Shown: positions 8,719-17,179 of the stretch, piece by piece | How positions within the stretch are numbered: the stretch's first letter is position 1 | How the letters are laid out: each line of letters begins with the position of its first letter | Assembly (NCBI RefSeq): GCF_016405885.1 | Contig: NZ_JAEKGC010000003.1 | Coordinates: forward strand, 124,001 to 188,000 | Reading direction: 5' to 3' | Length of the DNA: 64,000 nucleotides | Source of the DNA: Arthrobacter sp. MSA 4-2 | Lineage (GTDB): Bacteria; Actinomycetota; Actinomycetes; Actinomycetales; Micrococcaceae | Notes under the pieces: model-generated | Databases searched by the model: none | Told to the model about the DNA's origin: nothing | The model's input: only the letters and a program-made list of their open reading frames with translations | Position numbers and translations under genes: made by a program

Positions 8719-10419
8719 TCAGGGGGCCGGAATCAGGAATCCTTCGAGCACCAGCCGACCCGCCATGGCGAGCAGGTCCGGCACGAAATCCGGACCGTCC
8801 TCACCCAGCAGGACGGCGAGCGCTCCGGCGATCTGGCCGGCGGTCAGATCCCCGTCGCAGGCGGAGACGAACCCCGCGAGCTCGGTGCTCAGCAGGGTCG
8901 TGCGCCGCAGGCCGGCGCCCTGCCGGAGCAGGATCACGCCGGGGTGCTCGGCACCGGGGCGCTGGTGGCGTTCCTCGGTGACGTCCCCGGCCACCATCAG
9001 GTACTCCCAGTTCAAGTCCCGGCCCGGCGCGTGCTGGTTCGTCCGATTCGAGTTTGCGGAGTTTTGGTCCGGCCCGGTCTGGCCCGGTCCGGTCTGGTCC
9101 GGCGCGCCCCCGGCGCCGCCGGGGGCGGCCGACGCCAGCCAGTCGCCGCGTTCGATGGCGGCCCCCAGGTGGGGGCCCAGGGGTTGTTCCACCTCATGGG
9201 TGATCGCCTCGCACCGCACCCAGGCGGGGGCGCCGCCGGAAGTGCGGCGCAGCCAGATGTAACCGAAGCCGACCGACCCCACGGCGCGGGAGGCAAAGTC
9301 GCCGAGGTAGTCCGCGTACCGCTTGACGTAGGCCGCGCGGTCCCGGTTCTCGGCGGCGTCGCGCAGCCAGGTCTCGGCGTACTGCAGCGGGGACTGGACC
9401 TCGCGCTGGATGATCCAGGCGTCGGTGCCCTCCGGCAGCCACTCCCGGAGCCGCTCATCCCACTCCCGGCCGGCGGGAATTTCCCAGTTGCCCAGCAGCT
9501 GGGCCGTGCCGCCCTCGGCGAGGACCCCGGGCAGGTTCGCCAGCAGCCCCGAGACGATGTCGTCCCCGGGCAGGCCGCCGTCGCGGTAGGTGAACTGGTC
9601 CTCGGGGGACTCCTCGGTGGACCGCGGGGTGATGACGAACGGCGGGTTCGACACCACGAGGTCGAATTGCTGCCCGGCCACCGGTTCCATGAGGCTGCCC
9701 AGGCGCAGCGAGACGCGCGCGTCGAGGGCGCCGGGGTCGATGCCCAGCGGCCCGGCGTTGAGCAGCAGGTTGAACCGGGTGAAGGCCAGGGCCCGCGGCG
9801 AGATGTCGGTGGCGGTGACATGGTCGGCGTGGGAGAGCAGATGGAAGGTCTGGATGCCGCAGCCGGTGCCCAGGTCCAGGGCCGTGCGGACCTTCGGCCG
9901 CACGGTGACCTGCGCCAGGGTCAGGGACGCCCCGCCGATGCCGAGCACGTGGTCATGGCGCAGGACGCCGGGGCGCTGCAGTGCGCCCAGGTCGCTGGCT
10001 ACCCACAGGTCGCCGTCGGCGTCCGAGGAATAGGGGCGGAGTTCGACCGCGGCGCGCCGGAGTGTGTCCGGCGCCGGGGCGTCCACCGGGTCGATCAGCC
10101 GCAGGGCCTGAAGCCCGTCCGCGCCGGTGATCGGGAAGGCGAGGTCCAACTGGTCCTGGGTGAGGGTTCCGCCGACGAGCCACAGCAGGATCGGCACCAC
10201 CAGCGGTGAGGGTGCCGCGGCGCCGAGTTCATCCTCGCAGGCCAGGAGCACCGGCACCAGCTGGTCGCGGTTTAGGGCCGCGTACGCCTCCTGCCCGACG
10301 AAGTCCGCCACCCCGCCGACCGTGTAGTTCAGCGCCGCGAGGTCGGCGGCCAGCGACTCGAGCAGGCCCGGGTGCAGCACCGACGGCGCGTCGGCCACGT
10401 CTGCGTCGAAGCCGTCCAC
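8719..10419 (-). CDS. SAM-dependent methyltransferase with N-terminal DUF7059-like and C-terminal accessory domains
   Basis: 566 residues. The central class I methyltransferase fold has the SAM motif ALDLGTGCGIQTFHL and the catalytic VVSNPPFVI, an NPPF signature that places it near HemK/PrmC/RsmC-type enzymes acting on glutamine or nucleic-acid amino groups. N- and C-terminal domains resemble those of actinobacterial proteins carried with this fold. The true substrate is unknown. A Gly/Pro/Gln/Asn-rich linker at about residues 440-480 is encoded by degenerate tandem DNA (9066-9103). The start is GTG at 10419 and shares one base with the TAG of trhO, so translation is probably coupled. Confidence 0.83.
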   Translation of the reverse strand: MDGFDADVADAPSVLHPGLLESLAADLAALNYTVGGVADFVGQEAYAALNRDQLVPVLLACEDELGAAAPSPLVVPILLWLVGGTLTQDQLDLAFPITGADGLQALRLIDPVDAPAPDTLRRAAVELRPYSSDADGDLWVASDLGALQRPGVLRHDHVLGIGGASLTLAQVTVRPKVRTALDLGTGCGIQTFHLLSHADHVTATDISPRALAFTRFNLLLNAGPLGIDPGALDARVSLRLGSLMEPVAGQQFDLVVSNPPFVITPRSTEESPEDQFTYRDGGLPGDDIVSGLLANLPGVLAEGGTAQLLGNWEIPAGREWDERLREWLPEGTDAWIIQREVQSPLQYAETWLRDAAENRDRAAYVKRYADYLGDFASRAVGSVGFGYIWLRRTSGGAPAWVRCEAITHEVEQPLGPHLGAAIERGDWLASAAPGGAGGAPDQTGPGQTGPDQNSANSNRTNQHAPGRDLNWEYLMVAGDVTEERHQRPGAEHPGVILLRQGAGLRRTTLLSTELAGFVSACDGDLTAGQIAGALAVLLGEDGPDFVPDLLAMAGRLVLEGFLIPAP

Positions 10420-11345
10420 TATGCGGCTCCGGCGGCTGTCGCCTCGGCTTCGTCCGTCTCGCAGCCCTGCGGGCAGCGGAGCGTCTCGGGACGGGCGGCG
10501 CAGTCCGCGCAGTACAGCGTGAGGTTGCGGCAGGCGGAGTTGGAGCAGTTCTCAAACTTGTTCGTCGGGGCCGTGCAGCGGGCGCACTTGCCGATGGTCA
10601 CGGCGTCGCTGCTGAACTCGAGGTGCATGCGTTTGTCGAACACGTACAGCGATCCCTCCCAGAGCCCCTTGTCGCCGTAGGTCTCTCCGTACCGCACGAT
10701 GCCGCCCTGGAGCTGGTAGACCTCGCTGAAGCCGCGGTTGACCATCAGGCTGGAGAGCACCTCGCAGCGGATCCCGCCGGTGCAGTAGGTGACGATCGGC
10801 TTGTCCTTCAGGTCGTCGTACTTGCCCGAGTCGAGCTCCGCGACGAAGTCATGGGTGGTCGACACGTCGGGCACGATGGCGCCCTTGAACCGGCCGATCT
10901 GCGCCTCGAGGGCGTTGCGGCCGTCGAAGAAGACGACGTCCTCGCCCTGGCTGCGTTTGGCGTCGATGAGTTCGTGGAGTTCCTCGGGGCGCAGGTGGGT
11001 GCCGCCGCCGATCACGCCGTCCGGTCCGACCTTCAGCTCGCCGGGCGCGCCGAAGGAGACAATTTCTTCGCGGACTTTCACGCTCAGGCGTGGGAAGTCC
11101 TCGGCCCCGCCCTCGGACCACTTGATGTCCATCGTCTTGAACGCCGGGTACTCGCGGGTAGCCTTCACATACCGTTTGACGGCGTCCAGGCTCCCGCCGA
11201 CCGTGCCGTTGATGCCGTCCTTGGAGATCAGGATGCGCCCGCGCAGCCCCAGGCTCTCGCAGAGGGTTCGCTGCCACAGCCGGACCGCTTCCGGATCCGG
11301 CAGGGGCGTGAAGGCGTAGTAAAGGACGATCCGGTTCAAAGGCAC
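10419..11345 (-). CDS. trhO: tRNA uridine-34 hydroxylase TrhO (rhodanese-type)
   Basis: 308-residue member of the YceA/TrhO family, which makes 5-hydroxyuridine at position 34 of some tRNAs using oxygen. The N-terminal domain begins [13 protein letters not shown] and carries the SKDGINGTV motif. The rhodanese domain holds the active cysteine in [11 protein letters not shown] (Cys188). A C-terminal zinc-binding-like region contains paired cysteines (CARC, CSNSAC, CADC, CPQGC). The start is GTG at 11345 with no strong ribosome site. It is transcribed into the methyltransferase gene with a one-base overlap and is divergent from the GNAT gene 85 bases away. Confidence 0.93.
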   Translation of the reverse strand: MPLNRIVLYYAFTPLPDPEAVRLWQRTLCESLGLRGRILISKDGINGTVGGSLDAVKRYVKATREYPAFKTMDIKWSEGGAEDFPRLSVKVREEIVSFGAPGELKVGPDGVIGGGTHLRPEELHELIDAKRSQGEDVVFFDGRNALEAQIGRFKGAIVPDVSTTHDFVAELDSGKYDDLKDKPIVTYCTGGIRCEVLSSLMVNRGFSEVYQLQGGIVRYGETYGDKGLWEGSLYVFDKRMHLEFSSDAVTIGKCARCTAPTNKFENCSNSACRNLTLYCADCAARPETLRCPQGCETDEAEATAAGAA

Positions 11346-11418
11346 GGGTTAAAGGGTACGTTGTGTCTCAAAATCGTCACTGTCCGCCGGGACTGTGTTT
11401 TTTGGCCCCTCCTCCATC

Positions 11419-11424
11419 TATCGT
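11419..11424 (+). promoter_or_regulatory. Putative -10 element of a leaderless promoter (GNAT gene)
   Basis: TATCGT is followed by six bases and the ATG at 11431, with no Shine-Dalgarno sequence between. This spacing would place the transcription start at the A of the start codon. No clear -35 box is seen. Confidence 0.4.
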
Positions 11425-11430
11425 CAGTGC

Positions 11431-12074
11431 ATGGGAACACAAGGAACCAACGATCTCCTCTCCACCTGGATCACGGGGTGGGCCACCTGCCGGGGCTACG
11501 ACCGGCAGGATGACGGGCGCACCACCTCTGTGGTGCTCACGGACAAGGGCGGCCGGGACGAGCATTTTCTCTACGAGCCGTCGGAGGAGCTCCTGCTTCA
11601 GGTGGCAGCGGAGACCAAGGCCGACCCCAACCGGGTGCTGACCGTGGCCACCAACCGCATGGAGGACCTGCTCGCCGTCACCCGGCCGCTCGCGCTGCAG
11701 GTGGTGGACCGGCAGTCCCTCATGAGCGCCGATATGGCCGACCAGGACGTCGAGGACCCCCGACCCCCGACGGTTTCGTGCTGGAGCGCCACGACGAGCC
11801 GGGCTGCCGCCGCGTCGAGGTCACCTTCGGGGGCCAGCCAGCCGCCCGCGGCGCCGTCTCCGTCGTCGGCGACTTCGCGGTGTACGACGGGATTGAGACG
11901 GAGCAGGAATTCCGCCGCCGCGGCCTGGCAAGCTTCGTCATGCGCGCCCTGACCGCGGCCGTGCTCGAGGACGACGTCCGCATCGGCCTGCTTATGGCCA
12001 CCACGGACGGGCGCGAACTGTATTCATTCCTCGGCTGGAAACAGCTGGCCGACGTGTTCATCCTGAGGGGATAA
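11431..12074 (+). pseudogene. GNAT-family acetyltransferase interrupted by a single-base frameshift
   Basis: Two reading frames together make one GNAT protein of about 214 residues. The first frame runs from MGTQGTNDLL to about MADQDVEDP near 11760. The second frame continues from PDGFVLERHDEPG (about 11766) through the acetyl-CoA-binding region EFRRRGLASFVMRAL to FLGWKQLADVFIL and the stop at 12074. The switch falls in the C-rich stretch at 11755-11770, and one extra base there would restore a continuous frame. Codon use is normal in both halves, so either decay is recent or this is a homopolymer sequencing error. Read in the first frame alone, the protein ends in an Ala/Ser/Pro-rich tail and lacks the catalytic core. 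Confidence 0.8.
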
Positions 12075-12121
12075 CCGCCGTCCGAGTGCCGCCCGCCGCG
12101 GGCGGGTGGAAGAATCGTGGG

Positions 12122-14485
12122 GTGGCACTGCACGATTCCCTCATCCCGCTGCTCGGCGGAGGAGCACATCCGGAGCAGCTGCTGCATGTCCGGGAGATTC
12201 CCGCCCGCCGGGCCGAGCACGAGCCATGGCCGGTCTGGGCCCACCCCGACGTCGTTGACGCCTATGCCTCCCTCGGCGTCCGTGAACCGTGGCGCCATCA
12301 GGTCCGCGGGGCCGGCCTTGCGCACTCCGGGGCGCACACCATCATCTCCACGGGAACCGCCTCCGGGAAGTCGCTGGCCTACCAGCTGCCGGTGCTCGAC
12401 GAGATCCACCGCAGCGAACTCGCCGACCAGTCGACCCTCGCGCCGGCCGGATCCGTCGCCTTGTACCTGGCGCCGACCAAGGCTCTCGCGGCCGACCAGC
12501 TCTCCGCCCTCGAGGCCCTGAAGCTGCCCACTGTCCGCGCCGCGACGTACGACGGCGACACCGACCCCGGTGCCCGCCGCTGGATCCGCGACCACGCCAA
12601 CCTCGTGCTGGCCAACCCCGACATGCTCCACTACGGCGTCCTGCCCAACCATCCAGCCTGGGCACGGTTCTTCCGCCGGCTTCGGTACGTCGTCATCGAC
12701 GAGGCCCACAGCTACCGCGGGGTCTTCGGCTCGCACGTGGCCAACCTGCTGCGCCGCCTGCGTCGGATCTGCGCCAGCTACGGGTCCTCCCCCGTATTCA
12801 TCGGCGCCTCGGCGACCTCGGCGGAACCCGCGGCGTCATTCAGCAGGCTCATCGGCGCGCCGGCGCAGGCTGTCACCGAGGACTCCTCCCCGCACGGCTC
12901 CACCACGGTCGCCTTCTGGGAGCCGCAGCTCACCGAACTCCGCGGCGAGAACGGCGCCCGGTCGCGCCGCACGGTGATCGCGGAAACCTCGGACCTGCTG
13001 GCGAACCTCGTCTCGGCCCAGGTGCGCACCATCGCGTTCATCAAGTCCCGCCGGGGCGCCGAAAGCATTGCGGCGACCTCGCGGCGGCTGCTCGAGGAGG
13101 TCCACCCCAGCCTGCCGGGCCGGGTCGCCGCCTACCGGTCCGGGTACCTTCCCGAGGAGCGCCGGGCGCTTGAGGCCTCACTGCGCAGCGGTGAACTCCT
13201 CGGCGTGGCCAGCACCTCGGCCCTGGAGCTGGGCATCGACATTTCCGGACTGGACGCGGTGCTCGTGGCCGGCTGGCCCGGCACGAGGGCATCGCTGATG
13301 CAGCAGATCGGCCGTGCCGGCCGCTCCGGGCAGGACGCCCTGGCGGCGTTCATTGCCAGCGACGACCCGCTCGACACCTACCTTGTGCATCACCCCGAGG
13401 CGGTGTTCGACGTCGCCGTCGAGGCCACGGTGTTCGACCCGTCCAATCCCTATGTGCTGGGCCCGCACCTGTGCGCGGCGGCTGCCGAACTGCCGCTCAC
13501 CGATGCCGACCTCGGGCTGTTCGGCCCCTCCTCCCCCGGACTGCTCGGCCAGCTGACGGACCAGGGGTACCTGCGCCGCCGGCCCGCCGGCTGGTTCTGG
13601 ACGCACCCGCAGAGCGCCGCGGGAATGGTCAATCTCCGTGCCGACGGCGGCGGGCCGATCAGTATTGTCGAGGCCGGAACGGGGTCCCTGCTGGGCACCA
13701 TGGATTCCCCGCAGAGCCACTACCAGGCCCACCCGGGCGCGGTGTACGTGCACCAGGGACGCACCTACGTCGTGGAGAGCCTCAACGAACAGGACCACTG
13801 CGCGGTGGTGTCCCGGGCCAGCCCCGACTACTACACCCAGGCCAGGGACGTCACCCAGATCGAGGTGATCGACCGCGGCGAGGCCGAGCAGTGGGGCGAG
13901 GTGCGGGTGAACTTCGGGGATGTGTTGGTGACGACCCAGGTGGTGTCCTTCCAGCGCAAGGCGTTTGCCTCCAACGAGATCCTGGGCGAGGAACCGCTCG
14001 AACTCGGCGCCCGCGACCTCTTCACCAAGAGCGTGTGGTTCGAGATCGACAACGAGCTGCTGCAGAAGGGCGGGATCTCCGCCGAGGAGCTTCCGGGCGC
14101 CCTGCACGCCGCCGAACATGCCGCCATCGGGCTGCTGCCCCTCGTTGCCTCAAGCGACCGCTGGGACATCGGCGGGGTGTCAACGGCACTCCACGCTGAC
14201 ACCGGGCTCCCGACGATCTTCGTCTACGACGGCCACCCCGGCGGGGCGGGATTCTCCGAGCGCGGATTCCAGGCCGCCCGGGTCTGGCTGGCCGCCACCC
14301 GCGACGCCATTGCCGCCTGCGAATGCTCCGACGGGTGCCCCTCCTGCGTGCAGTCCCCCAAGTGCGGCAACCGCAATAATCCGCTGAGCAAGGCCGGGGC
14401 GGTCAGGCTGCTGTCCCTGATCCTGGCCGGGTCGGTGGAGGCGCCGGTGGAAGCAGGGGCGGCGGTCCGTCCCGGGGCCGACTAG
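12122..14485 (+). CDS. DEAD/DEAH-box helicase with DUF1998 Cys cluster (MrfA/YprA-like)
   Basis: 787-residue superfamily 2 helicase. Walker A is GTASGKS (78-84), motif II is VVIDEAHS and motif III is SATSAEP. The C-terminal RecA domain holds TSALELGIDISGLDA and the motif VI arginines in QQIGRAGRSGQ. The C-terminus carries a four-cysteine cluster (CECSDGCPSCVQSPKCGN), the metal-binding hallmark of the MrfA family, which acts in mitomycin-type DNA damage repair in Bacillus. The GTG at 12122 is preferred because it gives the usual N-terminus; a GTG at 12086 would add 12 residues. It matches M. tuberculosis Rv3649 by position. The function in repair is inferred from the family. Confidence 0.9.
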   Translation: MALHDSLIPLLGGGAHPEQLLHVREIPARRAEHEPWPVWAHPDVVDAYASLGVREPWRHQVRGAGLAHSGAHTIISTGTASGKSLAYQLPVLDEIHRSELADQSTLAPAGSVALYLAPTKALAADQLSALEALKLPTVRAATYDGDTDPGARRWIRDHANLVLANPDMLHYGVLPNHPAWARFFRRLRYVVIDEAHSYRGVFGSHVANLLRRLRRICASYGSSPVFIGASATSAEPAASFSRLIGAPAQAVTEDSSPHGSTTVAFWEPQLTELRGENGARSRRTVIAETSDLLANLVSAQVRTIAFIKSRRGAESIAATSRRLLEEVHPSLPGRVAAYRSGYLPEERRALEASLRSGELLGVASTSALELGIDISGLDAVLVAGWPGTRASLMQQIGRAGRSGQDALAAFIASDDPLDTYLVHHPEAVFDVAVEATVFDPSNPYVLGPHLCAAAAELPLTDADLGLFGPSSPGLLGQLTDQGYLRRRPAGWFWTHPQSAAGMVNLRADGGGPISIVEAGTGSLLGTMDSPQSHYQAHPGAVYVHQGRTYVVESLNEQDHCAVVSRASPDYYTQARDVTQIEVIDRGEAEQWGEVRVNFGDVLVTTQVVSFQRKAFASNEILGEEPLELGARDLFTKSVWFEIDNELLQKGGISAEELPGALHAAEHAAIGLLPLVASSDRWDIGGVSTALHADTGLPTIFVYDGHPGGAGFSERGFQAARVWLAATRDAIAACECSDGCPSCVQSPKCGNRNNPLSKAGAVRLLSLILAGSVEAPVEAGAAVRPGAD

Positions 14486-14549
14486 GGCGACGGGTGGACC
14501 CACGCCACAGGGCAAACCCGCTTCCGCCGCCTTGACACTGCCTCCGCTA

Positions 14550-14565
14550 CCGCTGTCGACAGCGG
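14550..14565. terminator. Perfect 16-base palindrome between convergent genes
   Basis: CCGCTGTCGACAGCGG lies in the 85-base gap between the helicase stop and the end of the tad operon. There is no T-run, so it could be a weak bidirectional terminator or simply a palindromic site. Confidence 0.35.
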
Positions 14566-14570
14566 GTCCG

Positions 14571-14984
14571 CTACCGCGGCGGACGGAGCGGCGGTGGGCG
14601 GGGTGGCGGTGGGTGGGCCCGGTGCGGGGGCGGGCCGGCCCTCGCGGCCCCGGTGGCCTCCGAAAGGATTCCCGGAACCGGCACGGAGGTCCGCACCGTG
14701 ACGATCACCCCTCCCGGCCCCGAACGGAGACAGCCCACCAGCTCCGCCCGGTGCCGGCGGGCGGTTCCCCGGGCGACGTCGCAGGGATCTCCGTCCCTCA
14801 GGCCGCGCGCGGCGTCCGCGCCGGCGAGCGCGGCGAGGTCCGCGGCGGCCGCAGCCCGCGCCCCGCCGACGGCGCCCTGCACCAGTAGGGAGAGCGCTGC
14901 GAGCAGCAGGATGAGGACCGCGGCAAGGCCCACCACGAGCACCGTGCCGCTCCCACGCTCCGCCCGAGTGCGATTAGCGGGCAT
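14571..14984 (-). CDS. Rv3654c-like TadE-type membrane protein
   Basis: 137 residues. A short basic N-terminus is followed by RGSGTVLVVGLAAVLILLLAA, a TadE-like hydrophobic segment, then an extracytoplasmic part with a cysteine pair (DPCDVARG, VGCLRSG) and a Pro/Arg-rich tail. The segment after the conserved glycine lacks the glutamate at +5 that is normally needed for prepilin cleavage. It is the last gene of the Tad operon and overlaps tadE by 11 bases. The ATG at 14984 is chosen because earlier starts would read through tadE. A role as an accessory or secreted pseudopilin is inferred from position. Confidence 0.78.
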   Translation of the reverse strand: MPANRTRAERGSGTVLVVGLAAVLILLLAALSLLVQGAVGGARAAAAADLAALAGADAARGLRDGDPCDVARGTARRHRAELVGCLRSGPGGVIVTVRTSVPVPGILSEATGAARAGPPPHRAHPPPPRPPPLRPPR

Positions 14985-15342
14985 GTTCAGACCACCCGGA
15001 GGCCGTGGCCGAGAGCCGTATCTCCAGGAGGTTGAGGAACGGCCCCTGGACCTGCGTGGCCACGGTGACCGAGGTCCAGCCCCCATCGCCGGCAACGTCC
15101 AGCCCCGCCCCGGGCCCGGCCAGGCGCCTCACCGTCGCCTCGACCGACGCCCTGGTCTCTCCACGCGCGATCTCGCGGGCCCCGGCCCGGGCCGCCTCCT
15201 CCAGGCGAAGCTGGGCGACACCGACGGTTGCGGCTCCCAGGAGCACCCCGAGCAGAAGGACGAGCACCGGCAGGGCCACCGCCATCTCGGCGGTGACGGA
15301 CCCACGTTCGGGCCCCCCACCGCCCTGCAGGTGCCGGCTCAC
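14974..15342 (-). CDS. tadE: TadE-family minor pilin-like protein
   Basis: 122 residues with the prepilin-like motif RGSVTAEMAVALPVLVLLLG: glycine, then Glu at +5 and Met at +6, as in TadE pseudopilins. The remaining 80 residues are soluble and probably exported. The GTG start at 15342 lies four bases after the DUF4244 gene stop. Its neighbours are the Tad ATPase and both membrane platform genes, so it is likely assembled by that machine. Confidence 0.85.
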   Translation of the reverse strand: MSRHLQGGGGPERGSVTAEMAVALPVLVLLLGVLLGAATVGVAQLRLEEAARAGAREIARGETRASVEATVRRLAGPGAGLDVAGDGGWTSVTVATQVQGPFLNLLEIRLSATASGWSEHAR

Positions 15343-15346
15343 GCCC

Positions 15347-15691
15347 TCACCCGAAGCTGAGGGCGTTGGTGATCAGGGACATCAGCATTCCGCGGATCTC
15401 ACCGCTGGAGAGCACAGCCACCAGCAGCGCGGCAAATCCGACGGCCGCCAGCGTCACGATCGCGTACTCGGCCGTCGCCAGCCCTGCTTCGCGCATCCCA
15501 CTGGGTACATGGTCTGGCAGCGAAGGCCCCGGCACGGCGGAGGCGGACGCGGCCGGGTCCGCCCCGCCCTGGGAGGGCCCGGGTGAGGTATGCGGGGTGT
15601 TGGAGGCCGTGGAACAGCGGCAGAACCGGCCAGTCATCGGGACGGCCCGTCCCGGCAGCCGGACCGCGGGGGACAAAATGGTCTTCGCCAT
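15347..15691 (-). CDS. DUF4244 Flp-type pilin
   Basis: 114 residues. The C-terminal part contains a textbook Flp prepilin cleavage motif, EAGLATAEYAIVTLAAVGFA, with Gly70, Glu at +5 and Tyr at +6, and a hydrophobic helix, so this is the probable major pilin of the locus. The N-terminal 69 residues are Pro/Ser/Ala-rich and make an unusually long leader. The ATG at 15691 has GAGGAG six bases upstream, whereas the internal ATG at 15496, which would give a normal short leader, has no good ribosome site. The prepilin peptidase needed for maturation is not in this window. Confidence 0.82.
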   Translation of the reverse strand: MAKTILSPAVRLPGRAVPMTGRFCRCSTASNTPHTSPGPSQGGADPAASASAVPGPSLPDHVPSGMREAGLATAEYAIVTLAAVGFAALLVAVLSSGEIRGMLMSLITNALSFG

Positions 15692-15836
15692 GGGGTACTC
15701 CTCAAGTGCTCGTCCCGCCGATGCCCGGCGGGACCTATTGAAAACCGCCGCGGCTGCGGCGTCCTTCGACTCTCCCGCCCGCCGCGGACCCGCAGGCCCC
15801 GCGCCGGCCCTAAGTGGATAACCCGGGCGGGCGCAC

Positions 15837-16400
15837 CTATCCGGCAGGCAGGAGCGCCAGGACGACCGGGACGACGCCCAGGCAGGCGAAGGCCGGCAGC
15901 GCGCACACACCGAGGGGCACGACGAGGCGGACGCCCAGAGCGGCCGCCCGCCGCTCCAGGGCGCGGTTCTGCCGCCGCCGCAGCTGGGCGGCCCGGGCGT
16001 GGACGATCGCGGCGGACGGCGCCCCCGTCACCGCCGCGAACCCCAGAGCCGACCGCAGTTCATCAACCGCCGCCCGGCCGGGCCGTCCTCGGGGAGCGGG
16101 CCCGGAGTCCCAGGCGCTGTTCCACGCCGCGCCCAGTTCAAGGGCTCCCCTCACGCCCCGCAGCTTCAGTGCGACGGGTTCCGCACAGGAGTCGGCCAGC
16201 ACCCCCAGCGCGTGCGTCACCGGCGCACCGGCGGTGAGCATCGCGCCGATCAGGTCGAGCATCAGCGGGACATCGGTGATGCCGTCGGGCGGCGCGGAAG
16301 ATTCCGGAGACCTGCGGCGCGCCTCAGGCACTCCGCGGGAGGCGCCCAGCACCATAAACGCCGCGAGCAGGAGCAACCCCACGCTGGCTCCGGTGGGCAT
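15837..16400 (-). CDS. tadC: TadC-like type II secretion F membrane protein
   Basis: 187 residues. It has an N-terminal membrane segment (ASVGLLLLAAFMVLGA), a cytosolic T2SSF helical domain with the DLIGAMLTAGAPVTHAL pattern, and a C-terminal hydrophobic pair (RLVVPLGVCALPAFACLGVVP). It is shorter than typical TadC, as in other actinobacteria. Its ATG shares a base with the stop of tadB (TGATG), so translation is coupled. It is expected to form the inner-membrane platform with TadB. Confidence 0.83.
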   Translation of the reverse strand: MPTGASVGLLLLAAFMVLGASRGVPEARRRSPESSAPPDGITDVPLMLDLIGAMLTAGAPVTHALGVLADSCAEPVALKLRGVRGALELGAAWNSAWDSGPAPRGRPGRAAVDELRSALGFAAVTGAPSAAIVHARAAQLRRRQNRALERRAAALGVRLVVPLGVCALPAFACLGVVPVVLALLPAG

Positions 16401-17179
16401 CACGGACCCCGCACCGCGGCGGCCACCAGTCGCCGGGACCACAGCCGCCCCGCGAGCATCAGCCCAAGGCCGAGCATCAGCGTCAGCAGCCCGATCGGGG
16501 AGCCCAGGAGCACCCCCACGGGGTTGACCCCCATGAGGTAGCCGAGCAACACACCGACGACCGGCAGCCAGCCAAGCAGCGTCACGGTGGCCCTCGGTCC
16601 CGCCAGCGCCGTCTCCCGGGCGGCCTGCGCATCCACTGCGGCATCCAGCTGCACGGCGTACCGGGTCAGGACCTCCGCCAACGGCGCCCCGCTGCGTTCG
16701 GCGACCGAAAAGCACGAGGCCAGGTCCACCCACAGCGTCGGCGCGGGATCCCGCGGCCCCGCACGCGCCCCATCCCCTGCGCCCTCCGCCCTGCCCGGGT
16801 CGCGCAGTACCGCCGTGACGCTCAGGCCCAGCGATGCGCTGCGCCCGGCGGCCCTGAGGACCGGGAGTGCCTGCGCCGCGAAGACCGAACCTTCTCCGGC
16901 CGCCTCCGCGTAGAGAAGCTCCAGATCCCGCCACAGCACCAGCGGTGACCGTCCGGCCCGGAGCAGGCCCGTGATCTGGTGCACCAAAAGGGCAGGCTCG
17001 TGCGCCTCCACTGCGGGCTGCCGCCGGAAGTGCCGCGCGAAGCCGGTCTTGCCGGCCAGGCCTGCCTGGACGCCGGACGGTGGTGCGGGCCCGGCGGAGA
17101 TCCTCCGGGGCAGCGGAGCATCGGCCCGGAGGATCAGGACCGCGACGGCGAGCAGCAGCCCCACCAGCAGGCCGGTCAC
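16400..17179 (-). CDS. tadB: TadB-like type II secretion F membrane protein
   Basis: 259 residues. An N-terminal hydrophobic segment (LLVGLLLAVAVLIL) is followed by a cytosolic T2SSF domain with LVHQITGLLRAGRSP and SCFSVAERSGAPLAEVL. A C-terminal pair of membrane helices carries the PVVGVLLGYLMGVNPVGVLLG type sequence. The start is GTG at 17179 and overlaps the tadA stop by four bases (GTGA). It is the platform partner of TadC. Confidence 0.83.
   Translation of the reverse strand: MTGLLVGLLLAVAVLILRADAPLPRRISAGPAPPSGVQAGLAGKTGFARHFRRQPAVEAHEPALLVHQITGLLRAGRSPLVLWRDLELLYAEAAGEGSVFAAQALPVLRAAGRSASLGLSVTAVLRDPGRAEGAGDGARAGPRDPAPTLWVDLASCFSVAERSGAPLAEVLTRYAVQLDAAVDAQAARETALAGPRATVTLLGWLPVVGVLLGYLMGVNPVGVLLGSPIGLLTLMLGLGLMLAGRLWSRRLVAAAVRGP

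Noticed and set aside
11752-11772. Programmed -1 frameshift in the GNAT gene
   Set aside because: No X-XXY-YYZ slippery heptamer or clear downstream structure is visible at the junction; mutation or sequencing error is simpler.
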